Of a stretch of DNA of 64,000 nucleotides, positions 37,679 to 47,484 are shown one piece after another (the stretch's first letter is position 1; the number at the start of each line of letters is the position of its first letter). Origin of the DNA: Candidatus Obscuribacterales bacterium (GTDB lineage Bacteria > Cyanobacteriota > Vampirovibrionia > Obscuribacterales > Obscuribacteraceae). The DNA lies in contig JAGVLS010000010.1 of assembly GCA_020054205.1 (NCBI GenBank), positions 153,145 through 217,144 on the forward strand. The letters run 5' to 3'. The notes beneath the pieces are model-generated. The model was not told where the DNA came from. It saw only the letters and a program-made list of their open reading frames with translations, and searched no databases. A program made the translations under genes and the position numbers.

Positions 37679-38092
37679 TTATGGATCAGGCGGAGCATCG
37701 CCTTCAATCATTGCCCAAAACTGACGTTGTACTTCCCAAACATCTTCAGCTTTCCAATTTTGTAAATTTACTTTTACTGTCCAGCTACCTTCTTTGGGTA
37801 ATTCAATATCCAATGGAAAAATGTAATGCCCTTTAAATAAATCATTTGGGTCATTAGCATTGAATTCTTTACTAAATACTTGATTGCCTTCTGGATCTTC
37901 AATGACAACAGTACCTTTATATTGGCGACGTTCATATGGCGTACCAAAACCAATAACGCAATAACATTTCATTTTCATTGGAGATTTTTTTGAGACTAAT
38001 AGATCAAATAAACCAAAAGTGTTTATATGTCCGTCTTCAGCGTGTTCTGCTCGATCACAAAATAAAATGTAACCGCTGTGCAGATATTTCAT
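37679..38092 (-). CDS. Hypothetical beta-rich protein, 137 aa
   Basis: I do not recognise it with certainty. The protein is beta-rich (YILFCDRAEHAEDGHINTFGLFDLL, then alternating strands through VKVNLQNWKAED), with no signal peptide. It resembles a family of small proteins beginning with CD...G.lN..GlfD (DUF6941-like, from memory). The AAGGGG site is 8 nt upstream of the ATG. Confidence 0.65.
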   Translation of the reverse strand: MKYLHSGYILFCDRAEHAEDGHINTFGLFDLLVSKKSPMKMKCYCVIGFGTPYERRQYKGTVVIEDPEGNQVFSKEFNANDPNDLFKGHYIFPLDIELPKEGSWTVKVNLQNWKAEDVWEVQRQFWAMIEGDAPPDP

Positions 38093-38276
38093 TAAATCAT
38101 CCCCTTAAAAAGCATGAAAATACTAAAAGTACATTTAGTGTACCCGATTTGCACACTAATCATTCCTTAGCAAGACATGTCTTTGCTTTTGTATAAAATT
38201 TCTATTCTATTGGCAAGTCTTACAAGAGACATATCCCTAAGAGATTCTCTTGATAACGTGATGGTTATTTCTATAA

Positions 38277-40430
38277 TTAGCGAGCTGATTTAGTAGAGCC
38301 GGATATTACTGTTTCGGCAATATTTCCTGGTACTTCTTCATAATGGGAGAATTCCATAGTGAATGTACCTTGCCCTTTGGTTTTATTACGAATGTCTGTT
38401 GCATAACCAAACATTTCAGCAAGAGCTACCTGTCCTTTTACTTTCGAGAGACGATCAATAGTTTCCATACCTTCTACACGACCACGGCGTGAAGACAAGT
38501 CACCAATAACATCGCCCATGAATTCTTCTGGAACTTCAATTTCTACTTTCATCACTGGTTCTAAAAGTACTGGGCGAGCTTTCATAAAGCCTTCTTTAAA
38601 CGCCATAGAACCAGCAATACGGAATGCCATTTCTGAAGAGTCAACATCATGGTACGAACCAAATACAAGCGTAGCTCTTATATCAATTACTGGATAACCA
38701 GCTAATATGCCAGCTGCCATAGCATCAGTTACACCATTTTCAACTGCTGGAATGTATTCTTTCGGAATAGCACCACCCACAATTTTGTTAACAAACTCGA
38801 AACCAGTACCTGGTGGTAATGGTTCAAGCTCAAGCACAGCGTGACCATATTGACCACGTCCACCTGATTGTCGAATAAATTTACCTTCTGTTTTGACATT
38901 CTTGCGAATAGTTTCACGATAGGCAACTTGAGGTCTACCAACATTTGCTTCAACTTTAAATTCACGAAGCATTCTGTCAACAATAATTTCTAAGTGTAAT
39001 TCACCCATACCAGCAATAATTGTTTGGCCGGTTTCGTGATCAACTCTAACTTTGAAAGTGGGATCTTCTTCAGCTAGTCTACCCAATGCAGTACCTAATT
39101 TGTCGGAATCTGCTTTTGTCTTAGGTTCAATAGCAACTGAGATAACTGGATCCGGGAAATTCATAGATTCAAGAATAATTGGATGACTTTCAGCACATAA
39201 TGTGTCGCCGGTTGTTGTATCTTTCAAGCCAACCGCTGCCACAATATCTCCAGCTGATGCTTCTTGCACATCAGTACGTTGATCTGCTTGCAATCTAACT
39301 AAACGGCTAATTCTTTCTTTTTTGTCTTTTGTACTATTTAAAACATAGCTACCAGCAGTCAATTTGCCACTGTATATACGTAAGAATGTAAGCTTACCAA
39401 CGAAAGGATCAGTCATTACTTTAAAAGCAAGAGATGAAAATGGCTCTTTCTCATCACATTTACGCAAGCTTTCTTCGCCGTTTGGTAATATGCCTTTAAT
39501 AGCATTTACATCAATTGGTGAAGGTAAATAATCAACGATTGCATCTAAAAGTGGCTGCACACCTTTGTTTTTAAATGCTGAGCCGCATAGAATAGGAACT
39601 ATTTTATTATCACAAACAGCTTTTCTAAGTGCTGCTTTGAGTTCAGCATATTCTATTTTCTTTCCTTCCAAATATCTATTCATCAAATCATCATTAGTTT
39701 CGATGATTGCTTCTTCCAGTTGCTTACGATATGTCTCAGCCATTTCTTTCATATCATCTGGAATAGGAATTTCTTTTAAATCTTTGCTGGATATATCTTC
39801 TTCAGCATAAGCATAAGCTTTTAGTCCTAGTACATCGATAAAACCAGTAAAATTCACTTCTGCTCCAATTGGTAATTGAATTGGAAATGCATTAGCCCAA
39901 GTACTATGCATACCAGGCAATTGTTCTTTTATTTGCTTTACCACTTTAAAATAATCTGAGCCCTGACGATCCATTTTATTTACTAGTACCATACGAGGAA
40001 CTTCGTATCTATTTGCTTGCTTCCACACTGTGCCTGTTTGCGGTTGTACCCCAGCTACTGCACAAAGCACAATCACAACACCATCAAGAACACGCATCGA
40101 ACGTTCTACTTCTACAGTAAAATCTACGTGTCCAGGTGTATCAATTAAGTTAATTGTTTTACCGCGCCAACGGCTAGTAATAGCAGCTGCCGTAATGGTA
40201 ATTCCTCTTTCTTTTTCTTGTTCCATCCAGTCAGTAACGGTTGTGCCCTCATGAACTTCACCAAGGCGATGAATAAGTCCTGAGTAAAACAAAATACGTT
40301 CAGTAGTGGTCGTCTTGCCTGCATCGATATGGGCTGCTATACCCATATTGCGGAGATCTTGAAGACCATTATTTGATTCCACTTTTGTCTTCCTTTCTTG
40401 AGTTTGTTCTGCTGTCTGGGATTGCGTCAT
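38277..40430 (-). CDS. fusA: Elongation factor G
   Basis: A 717-aa translocase GTPase. G1 [16 protein letters not shown], switch [10 protein letters not shown]3 DTPGHVDF, G4 VNKMDRQG and domain [29 protein letters not shown] are all intact. Its N-terminus has about 20 extra polar residues ([18 protein letters not shown]) compared with E. coli. It follows rpsL-rpsG, but tuf does not follow. A hairpin terminator lies between rpsG and fusA, so expression may be attenuated there. Confidence 0.97.
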   Translation of the reverse strand: MTQSQTAEQTQERKTKVESNNGLQDLRNMGIAAHIDAGKTTTTERILFYSGLIHRLGEVHEGTTVTDWMEQEKERGITITAAAITSRWRGKTINLIDTPGHVDFTVEVERSMRVLDGVVIVLCAVAGVQPQTGTVWKQANRYEVPRMVLVNKMDRQGSDYFKVVKQIKEQLPGMHSTWANAFPIQLPIGAEVNFTGFIDVLGLKAYAYAEEDISSKDLKEIPIPDDMKEMAETYRKQLEEAIIETNDDLMNRYLEGKKIEYAELKAALRKAVCDNKIVPILCGSAFKNKGVQPLLDAIVDYLPSPIDVNAIKGILPNGEESLRKCDEKEPFSSLAFKVMTDPFVGKLTFLRIYSGKLTAGSYVLNSTKDKKERISRLVRLQADQRTDVQEASAGDIVAAVGLKDTTTGDTLCAESHPIILESMNFPDPVISVAIEPKTKADSDKLGTALGRLAEEDPTFKVRVDHETGQTIIAGMGELHLEIIVDRMLREFKVEANVGRPQVAYRETIRKNVKTEGKFIRQSGGRGQYGHAVLELEPLPPGTGFEFVNKIVGGAIPKEYIPAVENGVTDAMAAGILAGYPVIDIRATLVFGSYHDVDSSEMAFRIAGSMAFKEGFMKARPVLLEPVMKVEIEVPEEFMGDVIGDLSSRRGRVEGMETIDRLSKVKGQVALAEMFGYATDIRNKTKGQGTFTMEFSHYEEVPGNIAETVISGSTKSAR

Positions 40431-40471
40431 TTTATTTTATTTCTTTTAAGTTAGGGTTACAAATTTTACAG

Positions 40472-40499
40472 TAAAAACGGTAAGCAAGTTTTGCCTACC
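40472..40499 (-). terminator. Intrinsic terminator/attenuator between rpsG and fusA
   Basis: On the minus strand GGTAGGCAA pairs with TTGCTTACC (one G-U) around a 3-nt loop and is followed by GTTTTTA. It lies in the 163-nt gap and could partly uncouple fusA from rpsL-rpsG. Confidence 0.65.
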
Positions 40500-40593
40500 T
40501 CTTTTCCTTTGCTTATCTAATTACAACTCATAATCCAATCATTAGCAAGAATATTTGACTTCTCTTAAGATTAGCTATTAAGTAAAGTTAGGC

Positions 40594-41064
40594 TTAATAG
40601 CGGTAATGAGCAAAGGCTTTATTTGCTTCTGCCATTTTATGAGTTTCATCTTTTTTACGAACAGATCCACCAGTACCATTTGCAGCATCAATAAGCTCAG
40701 CTGACAATCTTTCAGCAAAACTTCTACCTGGACGCTTACGGCTATTTGAAATTATCCAAGCAGTAGCTAAGGCAACTCCACGTTGTTGTTTTACTTCTAC
40801 TGGTACTTGATATGTAGAACCACCCACCCGTCTAGCTTTTACTTCTACAAGTGGTGTCACATTTTTGATAGCTTTGTTAAACAATTCCATTGCATCTTGC
40901 TTAGAACGTTCTTTGACCAATTCTAATGAATCATATAAAAGCCTTTGTGCTGTACTTTTCTTGCCCTTGTGCATCATTTTATGGACAAATCTTTGTATCA
41001 GCTGGCTTCCAAAAACTGGATCAGCTGGGGGCACTCTTTTAGCAATTACTGCTCTTCTTGGCAT
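40594..41064 (-). CDS. rpsG: 30S ribosomal protein S7
   Basis: A 156-aa primary 16S rRNA-binding protein of the 30S head. MPRRAVIAKRVPPADPVFG at the start, LVEVKARRVGGSTYQVPVEV and GTGGSVRKKDETHKMAEANKAFAHYRY at the end are typical. It lies 57 nt downstream of rpsL. Confidence 0.98.
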   Translation of the reverse strand: MPRRAVIAKRVPPADPVFGSQLIQRFVHKMMHKGKKSTAQRLLYDSLELVKERSKQDAMELFNKAIKNVTPLVEVKARRVGGSTYQVPVEVKQQRGVALATAWIISNSRKRPGRSFAERLSAELIDAANGTGGSVRKKDETHKMAEANKAFAHYRY

Positions 41065-41121
41065 TTAAGTCAACCTTATTTGTGAAGTTTCTATAACATA
41101 TTCTTTATTACTTAAGCTTTA

Positions 41122-41502
41122 TTACTTAGCAGGTTTTGGACGTTTAGCTCCATATTTTGAGCGTCCTTGCATTCTATCTTTAACGCCAGCTGTATCGAGA
41201 GTACCTCTGACAATGTGATAGCGCACACCTGGAAGGTCTTTTACACGTCCACCTCTTATCAATACGACAGAGTGCTCTTGTAAATTGTGTCCAATTCCCG
41301 GTATATAAGCAGTCACTTCAATTCCATTAGTGAGCCTAACACGCGCAATTTTTCTTAAAGCGGAATTGGGTTTTTTTGGTGTAGTGGTTTTAACTTGAGT
41401 GCAAACACCACGACGTTGAGGACAACTCTTTAAAGCCGGTGATTTTGTTTTTTCTGACATTTGTCGCCTTGTTTGGCGAATTAACTGATTTATAGTAGGC
41501 AC
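41122..41502 (-). CDS. rpsL: 30S ribosomal protein S12
   Basis: A 126-aa decoding-site protein. I start at GTG 41502 ([12 protein letters not shown] follows, as in all S12), with GGGAG 8 nt upstream; a TTG at 41517 would overlap that site. [13 protein letters not shown] keeps the lysine targeted by streptomycin-resistance mutations, and [13 protein letters not shown] is intact. It heads the str cluster. Confidence 0.97.
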   Translation of the reverse strand: MPTINQLIRQTRRQMSEKTKSPALKSCPQRRGVCTQVKTTTPKKPNSALRKIARVRLTNGIEVTAYIPGIGHNLQEHSVVLIRGGRVKDLPGVRYHIVRGTLDTAGVKDRMQGRSKYGAKRPKPAK

Positions 41503-41640
41503 CAATAAGGCTCCCAATTAAGTAATAAACATAATAAAGCTACTCTGAATCATACCGATAAGCCTTACCTAGTGTCAACTTTTAGTAAGTAAGTACAAAC
41601 AATTTTGATAGCTTAAAGGCAATAATATTATAAAAATACG

Positions 41641-42729
41641 CTAATCTCTGGCAACAATAGACATTTCGCTTGGAAGCGGATTGATTGATGTTTGTGACAT
41701 AGGTGGAATAGCAACTTTATTTAGTTTTGCTTCTTTAGTTTTTTTGGCTCTTAACCAATGCTCTTTGGTTAATAAACAATATTCGTCGTTTAAAACAAAA
41801 TTGTTTTTGATAAGAGCTTGCTGCAAATCATCTTGGAAGTCATAAACCTTAGCTCTAATTGGCATTGAAGGCATATCACAAGACAACAATTGATATAAAG
41901 AATAATCAAGTATATCCTTTGCTAAATGTTTAAAACCAGGATGAATAGCAAATTCTAGCTGATAGCCTAAATTGGGCTGGGCAATTATTTTTGCTGCTTG
42001 AGTCAATGTTTTACGCTCAGCTTGCAATCTTACCCAATACCATAAACGTTTGCGCAAAAATTTATTAAGAGTTTTTTCTGTAGAAGTAAAAGGTAAAGGT
42101 TCTCGCGTCATGAAATCATCAACAATATACGAATATATAAGTCTCAATTCCGGAGGCAAAACATCTTGTTGTAATTGATACAACATGTGTTTAAAGCGTG
42201 GACTTGCATACATAAATTGATTTTCTAAACTTTTGCAATTGTCCAAATCCAAATTATTTTTGTTTTCCTTAGGATCAAAAACGGAATATGAAATTTTAGC
42301 AGTACGACAAAACCCACAAGATGCAAATAAAGCTAAAGCTGCTTCATTTAACTGAGATATTTCAGCGACAAAATGGCTTGCTCCCTGACTGCCAAATTGA
42401 GCAAATACATAACGTAGCAATTCTTGTGCTATGCCTCTGCCACGATGCTCCGGATGGACAATCAAATTATCAATTTGCCAACATTGTTTTGATTTGCCCG
42501 TGCTATGTAAGCAAATTAAACCAAGAACTTCTTCCCCTTCTCTTGCTACATATACAGATGATGAAACATGCCATGGCATAGGCAACCAATGTTGCCAAAA
42601 AGCTAAAGAGCGAATAATAAGCGAATATTCGCTTAAAGGTGTGACATTGATATTTGATTCTTCTTGTAACTTTAATAAGTAACAAGCTTGACCATAATCA
42701 GTAGCTAACAGCGGTCCAATCTTTATCAT
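41641..42729 (-). CDS. GNAT acetyltransferase with C-terminal extension
   Basis: A protein of about 362 aa. Residues of about 1-150 are a GNAT domain with the acetyl-CoA loop VHPEHRGRGIAQELLRYV and a downstream SQLNEAALALFASCGF. The remaining 200 residues are an unrecognised helical domain with a basic C-terminus. The acceptor is unknown. ATG 42729 is preferred to TTG 42744. It is transcribed toward rpsL but separated from it by 138 nt. Confidence 0.8.
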   Translation of the reverse strand: MIKIGPLLATDYGQACYLLKLQEESNINVTPLSEYSLIIRSLAFWQHWLPMPWHVSSSVYVAREGEEVLGLICLHSTGKSKQCWQIDNLIVHPEHRGRGIAQELLRYVFAQFGSQGASHFVAEISQLNEAALALFASCGFCRTAKISYSVFDPKENKNNLDLDNCKSLENQFMYASPRFKHMLYQLQQDVLPPELRLIYSYIVDDFMTREPLPFTSTEKTLNKFLRKRLWYWVRLQAERKTLTQAAKIIAQPNLGYQLEFAIHPGFKHLAKDILDYSLYQLLSCDMPSMPIRAKVYDFQDDLQQALIKNNFVLNDEYCLLTKEHWLRAKKTKEAKLNKVAIPPMSQTSINPLPSEMSIVARD

Positions 42730-42846
42730 CGCCCATTGCTTCAAACAAATCGATAGGTTACTCTAATATTGTAGCATCGCTCATTATTGTCTATTTGAAT
42801 TTGCAGATTGACAATCTTATTTTTGATAAATTAGGAATTTTGTTTT

Positions 42847-43383
42847 ATGGCTAAACCTGCCAAATATAATAATCCAGCCGTGAACAATTCAAAGAGCAAA
42901 AAAGATAAAGATGCCAAAACTGAAGTAGCGCTCACGGTTTTAGCTGAAAATAGAAGAGCACGTCATGAATATGAAATCATTCAAGTATTTCAGGCAGGAA
43001 TTGAATTATTAGGTACAGAAGTTAAATCAATTAGGCAAAGAAAAGTAAATTTAAAAGATAGTTTTGCCAAGATAGAAGACAAGCAATTGTGGCTTTGGAA
43101 TTGCCATATAGCTGTTTATGATTTTGGTAATCGTTTTAATCATGAGCCTACACGACGTCGACGTCTCTTAATGCATCGCAATGAAATATTCAAAATAAAT
43201 CAACAAATTAAAGAGAAAGGATTAACTCTTGTCCCCTTACGTATGTATATGAAAAAGAATTGGGTTAAATTGGACATAGCCTTAGCTAAGGGTAAAAAGT
43301 TATATGACAAGAGGGAAAGCAAAATCAAGCATGAAACCACGCGTCAGCTTGACAAATTGGTAAAACAAATCAATCGAAGATAA
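42847..43383 (+). CDS. smpB: SsrA-binding protein SmpB
   Basis: A 178-aa trans-translation factor that binds tmRNA and rescues stalled ribosomes. Motifs are RRARHEYEIIQVFQAGIELLGTEVKSIR, NLKDSFAKIED, HEPTRRRRLLMHRNEI and a basic C-terminal tail (KKLYDKRESKIKHETTRQL). It has about 30 extra polar residues at the N-terminus. No tmRNA gene is seen nearby. Confidence 0.95.
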   Translation: MAKPAKYNNPAVNNSKSKKDKDAKTEVALTVLAENRRARHEYEIIQVFQAGIELLGTEVKSIRQRKVNLKDSFAKIEDKQLWLWNCHIAVYDFGNRFNHEPTRRRRLLMHRNEIFKINQQIKEKGLTLVPLRMYMKKNWVKLDIALAKGKKLYDKRESKIKHETTRQLDKLVKQINRR

Positions 43384-43404
43384 GGATATTAAAGAGGTAC
43401 TGTA

Positions 43405-45825
43405 ATGAATTTACGCTTGAAAATATTTTACTCACTTTTTATTTTCGTATTAATCTCACTCAGTTTGCCTGCGTATGCTAGTTCACCATTGGCATTAGTT
43501 AAGAGTGAAAAAAATCAAGAAGCTTATTCTGATCAACATCTTGGTACTTTTGATGATGATTGGTTAGCTTTTCGACGCACTATCGAGACATCCAATGTCC
43601 GTTTTGATGTTATTTCAGATCAAGACCTTATTAATGGCGGAAGCAAACTATCATCGTATAAAGTAATAATTTTGCCAATGTTAATTGATTTACCAACAGC
43701 AGCAGTAAATACTATTTCTGATTATGTGCGATCGGGTGGAAAAATTATTGTCACTGATGGTGGTGGCAGCCCGACAGAAAATGCACAAAAGATAAATCAA
43801 TTAACTGGTGTGCAAGTAAAAGGCCATAATACAATGCAAGATAAATTGCAATTAGTTTGGTCACGTACACCATTGCCCTTCACACAAGATTTTTCTGTGG
43901 GCACTACTTATGCAAATTTCCATATTGTCGATAATGGTGCTTTACAAAGCGCCAAATGGATAAATACCAACGGACAAGAAGTAACAGGGGCGATTTGTAA
44001 TTTAAACGGAAATATTTATTTATCATGGGCTCCCGGGCTACAAGGTGAAATTACATCCAATTCACAAGTATTATCTTTAGCGCTAGAAGATTCTGTACCT
44101 GGCATTACGCAACAAGCAGCTGTACAAATCAGCTTTGCTGATTATCAAAATATTCAACAAGAATTAGATTATTTAATTAGGCGAACTGAAGAGTCCATAC
44201 AAACAGCCAAACAAGCCGATTTAGCAGTTCCATTCAAAACCATACAAGAACACTATGAAGTTGCCTTACAACATGTAAAAAACTTTCAAACTGCCTATCA
44301 AGAAAGGCGTTTTTTGGAGGCTGACAGTGAAGCTGCACAAGCTCGTCATGAATTTTCACTTGCTTTTGCCAAATCAATGCCCGTGCGCCCAGTGGAGGCA
44401 CGTTCAGTTTGGCTAGATAGAGGAACAATAATAAATTGTAAAACTGAAGCAGCAATGTCTGATTTATTTGATCGACTAAAGTCAGCTGGGATTAATGTGG
44501 TTTATTTTGAAACTAATAATGCTGGATTCTGTATGTTTCCCACTCAAATCTCTACACCTCATCCAGACTTACATGGTTTTGATGCATTAGGAACAGCTGT
44601 TAAAGAAGCGCATAAACGAGGAATGGAATTACATAGTTGGATTTGGACATTTGCCGTTGGCAATTTAAGACATAATCCTATTATTGGTAGAGAATCAGAT
44701 TATCCTGGACCAGTATTGTCTAGTCATGCTTTTAATTGGGCATTAGCTCGTCAAAATGGTGCTCTTTTACCAAATAATCAACCTGAATTTTGGATTGACC
44801 CAGCAAATCTAGATGGACGAAGATTTGTCAAAGATTTAGCAGTAGAAATCGTTTCAAAGTATCCAGTCGATGGTTTGCAATTTGACTATATTCGTTATCC
44901 TTTTAATGGTAAAGGAACTGAAATGGGTTTTGATTGGACAGGTCGCTTGCGCTTTGAAAAAGAAACTGGTTTAAACCTAGACAAACTGGATGAAGAAACT
45001 AGACAAATGTGGCAAACATGGAAAATTGCTCAAGTTAATAGTTTTGTAGAAGAAACATCGAAAGCAACAAAAAAAATAAGGCCTGGACTTAGAATATCAG
45101 TAGCTGTATATGGTACTCCGAAACGTTTACGACTAGGCAATATTCAGCAAGAATGGGAAGCTTGGATAAGAAATGGTTGGATAGATACAGTAAATCCAAT
45201 GACATATGTACCAACAGCAAAAGATTTATCAATAATGGCTGGATTCGTTAGAGAATCATCAGAGGATAAGGCTTTGGTTTATCCAGGATTATCTATTCGC
45301 CAATTAGATACTGCTGGGCTAATTGAACAATTGGACACAGCTCGTGCCATTGGCACACTCGGAACAACTATATTTGCTGTTGCTCAATTAGACGATAAAA
45401 AACTAAATGTTTTAAAACTAGGACCATATCGTCGTTATACAATGCTTACTCCTCAATCAGATCCGTTAAAAGCAAGTCGTTTATTATTTGATGATTTTGC
45501 TTCTATGGTTAATAGATATTTCCAAGATCCTAAAAAACGTATTTTGTCCGATCAATCTAGTACAAACGAAGTGTTTGCTGAAATTGAATCAGTGCAGAAA
45601 CAAATACATTCATTGTCTTCCAAATCAAGTGCTGAAGAATTATCTGATGCTGTAAAACAAGTGAGCAATTTGCAAAACGATATAAAAAATTGGCTGCGCA
45701 TTGAAGCATTTATTCAAAGAGGCTATCGCGCACAATATATTGTTTCATATCTAACACAAGTGCAAGCAATTTTGACTTATGCTTTTCACCAAACAAAAGT
45801 AAATGCTGTAGCTAGTCAGCTCTAA
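43405..45825 (+). CDS. Secreted GHL10-type family 10 glycosylhydrolase-like protein
   Basis: An 806-aa protein with a Sec signal (IFYSLFIFVLISLSLPAYA). Residues of about 40-220 look like a class I amidotransferase-like domain (YKVIILPMLIDLPTAAVNTI, RSGGKIIVTDGGG). A coiled-coil-like helix (about 245-330) precedes the TIM barrel at about 330-680: VEARSVWLDRGTI, LKSAGINVVYFETNN, HKRGMELHSWIWTFAVGN, DGLQFDYIRYPF. This matches the GHL10/YngK family, which probably cleaves envelope or plant glycans. A helical tail ends the protein. Confidence 0.85.
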   Translation: MNLRLKIFYSLFIFVLISLSLPAYASSPLALVKSEKNQEAYSDQHLGTFDDDWLAFRRTIETSNVRFDVISDQDLINGGSKLSSYKVIILPMLIDLPTAAVNTISDYVRSGGKIIVTDGGGSPTENAQKINQLTGVQVKGHNTMQDKLQLVWSRTPLPFTQDFSVGTTYANFHIVDNGALQSAKWINTNGQEVTGAICNLNGNIYLSWAPGLQGEITSNSQVLSLALEDSVPGITQQAAVQISFADYQNIQQELDYLIRRTEESIQTAKQADLAVPFKTIQEHYEVALQHVKNFQTAYQERRFLEADSEAAQARHEFSLAFAKSMPVRPVEARSVWLDRGTIINCKTEAAMSDLFDRLKSAGINVVYFETNNAGFCMFPTQISTPHPDLHGFDALGTAVKEAHKRGMELHSWIWTFAVGNLRHNPIIGRESDYPGPVLSSHAFNWALARQNGALLPNNQPEFWIDPANLDGRRFVKDLAVEIVSKYPVDGLQFDYIRYPFNGKGTEMGFDWTGRLRFEKETGLNLDKLDEETRQMWQTWKIAQVNSFVEETSKATKKIRPGLRISVAVYGTPKRLRLGNIQQEWEAWIRNGWIDTVNPMTYVPTAKDLSIMAGFVRESSEDKALVYPGLSIRQLDTAGLIEQLDTARAIGTLGTTIFAVAQLDDKKLNVLKLGPYRRYTMLTPQSDPLKASRLLFDDFASMVNRYFQDPKKRILSDQSSTNEVFAEIESVQKQIHSLSSKSSAEELSDAVKQVSNLQNDIKNWLRIEAFIQRGYRAQYIVSYLTQVQAILTYAFHQTKVNAVASQL

Positions 45826-45841
45826 AAATTGAAATGATTTT

Positions 45842-45875
45842 AAAAATAGCCCCAGCACAATAAAGTGCCGGGGCT
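45842..45875 (-). terminator. Intrinsic terminator of the RHH-like gene
   Basis: On the minus strand AGCCCCGGCAC pairs with GTGCTGGGGCT (one mismatch) around a 6-nt loop and is followed by ATTTTTA. It lies about 43 nt past the stop of the gene at 45918. As + strand RNA the same hairpin also follows the GHL10 gene but without a T-tract. Confidence 0.75.
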
Positions 45876-45917
45876 AACCATCGGTTAACTAGGAGGGACT
45901 AGTAATAGCAGTTTAAA

Positions 45918-46526
45918 TTAGCTATTAAATGACCAATCGCTTGAAACAGGTTGTGGTGGTGGAACCACTGTTGTTTCAGCTACTGGAGCTGGTTTTTCTT
46001 CAACTACAACAACTGGCTCGGGAGTTGGTTGTTGTACTTGAGGAGCTTGTGCAGCAGGTTGTGCTGCTACTGGCTGACTAGCGGCAGCAGCAGCTGCTGC
46101 TGCTTTCAACGCTTCGTCAATTAAGCCTGCTTTTTCCCTCAATAAATATTCTATATAGTCTCCACGACTCATACGAGAAGCAGCAACTTGTTCATCCAAT
46201 AAGCGATGCGCTAATGGAGTAACACAAACAGCGGTGGTCGTTCCTCTATTTTTACCAAAGAAGAATGACTTAGCTCCACCCTTTGGTCCTGTTTGTTTGG
46301 ATGTAGCTGGTAGTTTTAGTGGTGGCATGCCTGCACGCTCACGAATGAGCATTTCAACATAGTCACCATTAGATACTGCTGCTGCTGCCGCTTGTTCTTT
46401 CAATAATTGACGACCAAGAGCCGTCAAATTGAAAGATACCGATCCGGACTCCTTACCAGGAAAACGAGACCGACGCGGAGAGGTAGTCTTTGTAGTGATT
46501 GCGTTTGTTGTGACCGTTGTGTTCAT
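45918..46526 (-). CDS. Tandem ribbon-helix-helix-like protein with low-complexity tail
   Basis: A 202-aa protein that I do not recognise by name. Two similar 45-residue units occur at about 28-74 (SVSFNLTALGRQLLKEQAAA, NGDYVEMLIRERAG) and 97-140 (AVCVTPLAHRLLDEQVAASR, RGDYIEYLLREKAG). Each reads as strand-helix-helix, like a ribbon-helix-helix DNA-binding fold. A Lys/Thr/Ser-rich basic N-terminus and an Ala/Pro/Gln/Val-rich 60-residue tail flank them. Two linked units could act as an intramolecular RHH dimer. It has its own terminator, and a 373-nt empty region lies upstream. Confidence 0.7.
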   Translation of the reverse strand: MNTTVTTNAITTKTTSPRRSRFPGKESGSVSFNLTALGRQLLKEQAAAAAVSNGDYVEMLIRERAGMPPLKLPATSKQTGPKGGAKSFFFGKNRGTTTAVCVTPLAHRLLDEQVAASRMSRGDYIEYLLREKAGLIDEALKAAAAAAAASQPVAAQPAAQAPQVQQPTPEPVVVVEEKPAPVAETTVVPPPQPVSSDWSFNS

Positions 46527-46899
46527 CTAGTTTTCGGCGGAAATCATATAAAAGATTAGCTTTTAGTTATTTCCTGCCTTTCCTCCCTTTCATTTATTTA
46601 AACCGAACCGATTTGCTTTTAAAGCGGTGACAGAATTTTCTTTCAACGGATTTATATAGATTGGCAGTTTGCTAAAAAATCAGATTAACCGAATCTCGCA
46701 ATAGTCGACTTTTGTTTTTGTCTTCCAACTTGCTTCTTATATCAACTTCTTTTGTAGTCTTTACAAGAGGCTGCCCTGACAACCCTTTCCAAGCCCTTGA
46801 TTATAAAGCACAACGCAACCAAATAGCAGTAGTCATGTATTACAGTCTTATTATCTATCTGGTTGCCAAGCAAGATATATTGTAACACTTTATTACCTG
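46527..46899. other. Intergenic region upstream of the RHH-like gene
   Basis: A 373-nt stretch without a supported gene between two minus-strand genes. It should carry the promoter of the RHH-like gene. A purine-rich minus-strand GGGAGGAAAGG lies about 50 nt before the start, too far to be its ribosome site. No repeat, tRNA or clear hairpin was found. Confidence 0.5.
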
Positions 46900-47439
46900 T
46901 CAAAAACCTTGAATTGCCCATGAATTAAAGGTCCAAGCGATCACAATTCCGAGCAATGCACCAACTAAAACTTCAATTGGTGTATGTCCTAGGAATTCTT
47001 TAATCCTCTCTGGTGATATGTGTGGTTTTTCAGAAAATAGCTCTTCCATAATTTGGTTTAAAACCTTAGCTTGCAGTCCAACTGTGCGTCTTACGCCAGC
47101 GGCATCATACATGACAATTATCGCTAGGCATAATGCAATAGCAAACGATACCGTATTGAAACCCTCAATAAGCCCCACAGAGGTAGCCATTCCCATTGTG
47201 CAACAACTATGGCTTGATGGCATTCCACCAGTTTTTGCCATCACGCGCCAATCTAAATGCCCTGTTTTCAAGAGTTTGCCAACTGTTTTTGATGATTGAG
47301 CTAATAAGCTGCACAAAAGAGTAACTGTAATCACTTGCCAACCGCGCTGATCTCCAGGATGTATTGCTAAAGGATATATCGAATTAACTTGAGCAAATGT
47401 CAGAAAAGATAACGTATCCAAAACCGGTGATATATTCAT
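46900..47439 (-). CDS. Divergent PAP2 (YuiD-like) membrane protein
   Basis: A protein of about 179 aa with several membrane helices and the motifs of the divergent PAP2/DUF212 family: RVMAKTGGMPSSHSCCTMGMATSVG and MYDAAGVRRTVGLQAKVLNQ. PAP2 proteins are lipid phosphatases; the substrate here is unknown. I start at ATG 47439 rather than TTG 47460. It follows the prenyl synthase gene by 45 nt, so a role in polyprenyl phosphate recycling is plausible. Confidence 0.88.
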   Translation of the reverse strand: MNISPVLDTLSFLTFAQVNSIYPLAIHPGDQRGWQVITVTLLCSLLAQSSKTVGKLLKTGHLDWRVMAKTGGMPSSHSCCTMGMATSVGLIEGFNTVSFAIALCLAIIVMYDAAGVRRTVGLQAKVLNQIMEELFSEKPHISPERIKEFLGHTPIEVLVGALLGIVIAWTFNSWAIQGF

Positions 47440-47484
47440 TCTCTTTACAATGGTCCTCAAAACTACTTTAGTTTATATCGATAT

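Noticed and set aside
38221..38276. Terminator after fusA
   Set aside because: The AAGAGATTCTCTT palindrome is short, AT-rich and has no T-tract on the minus strand.
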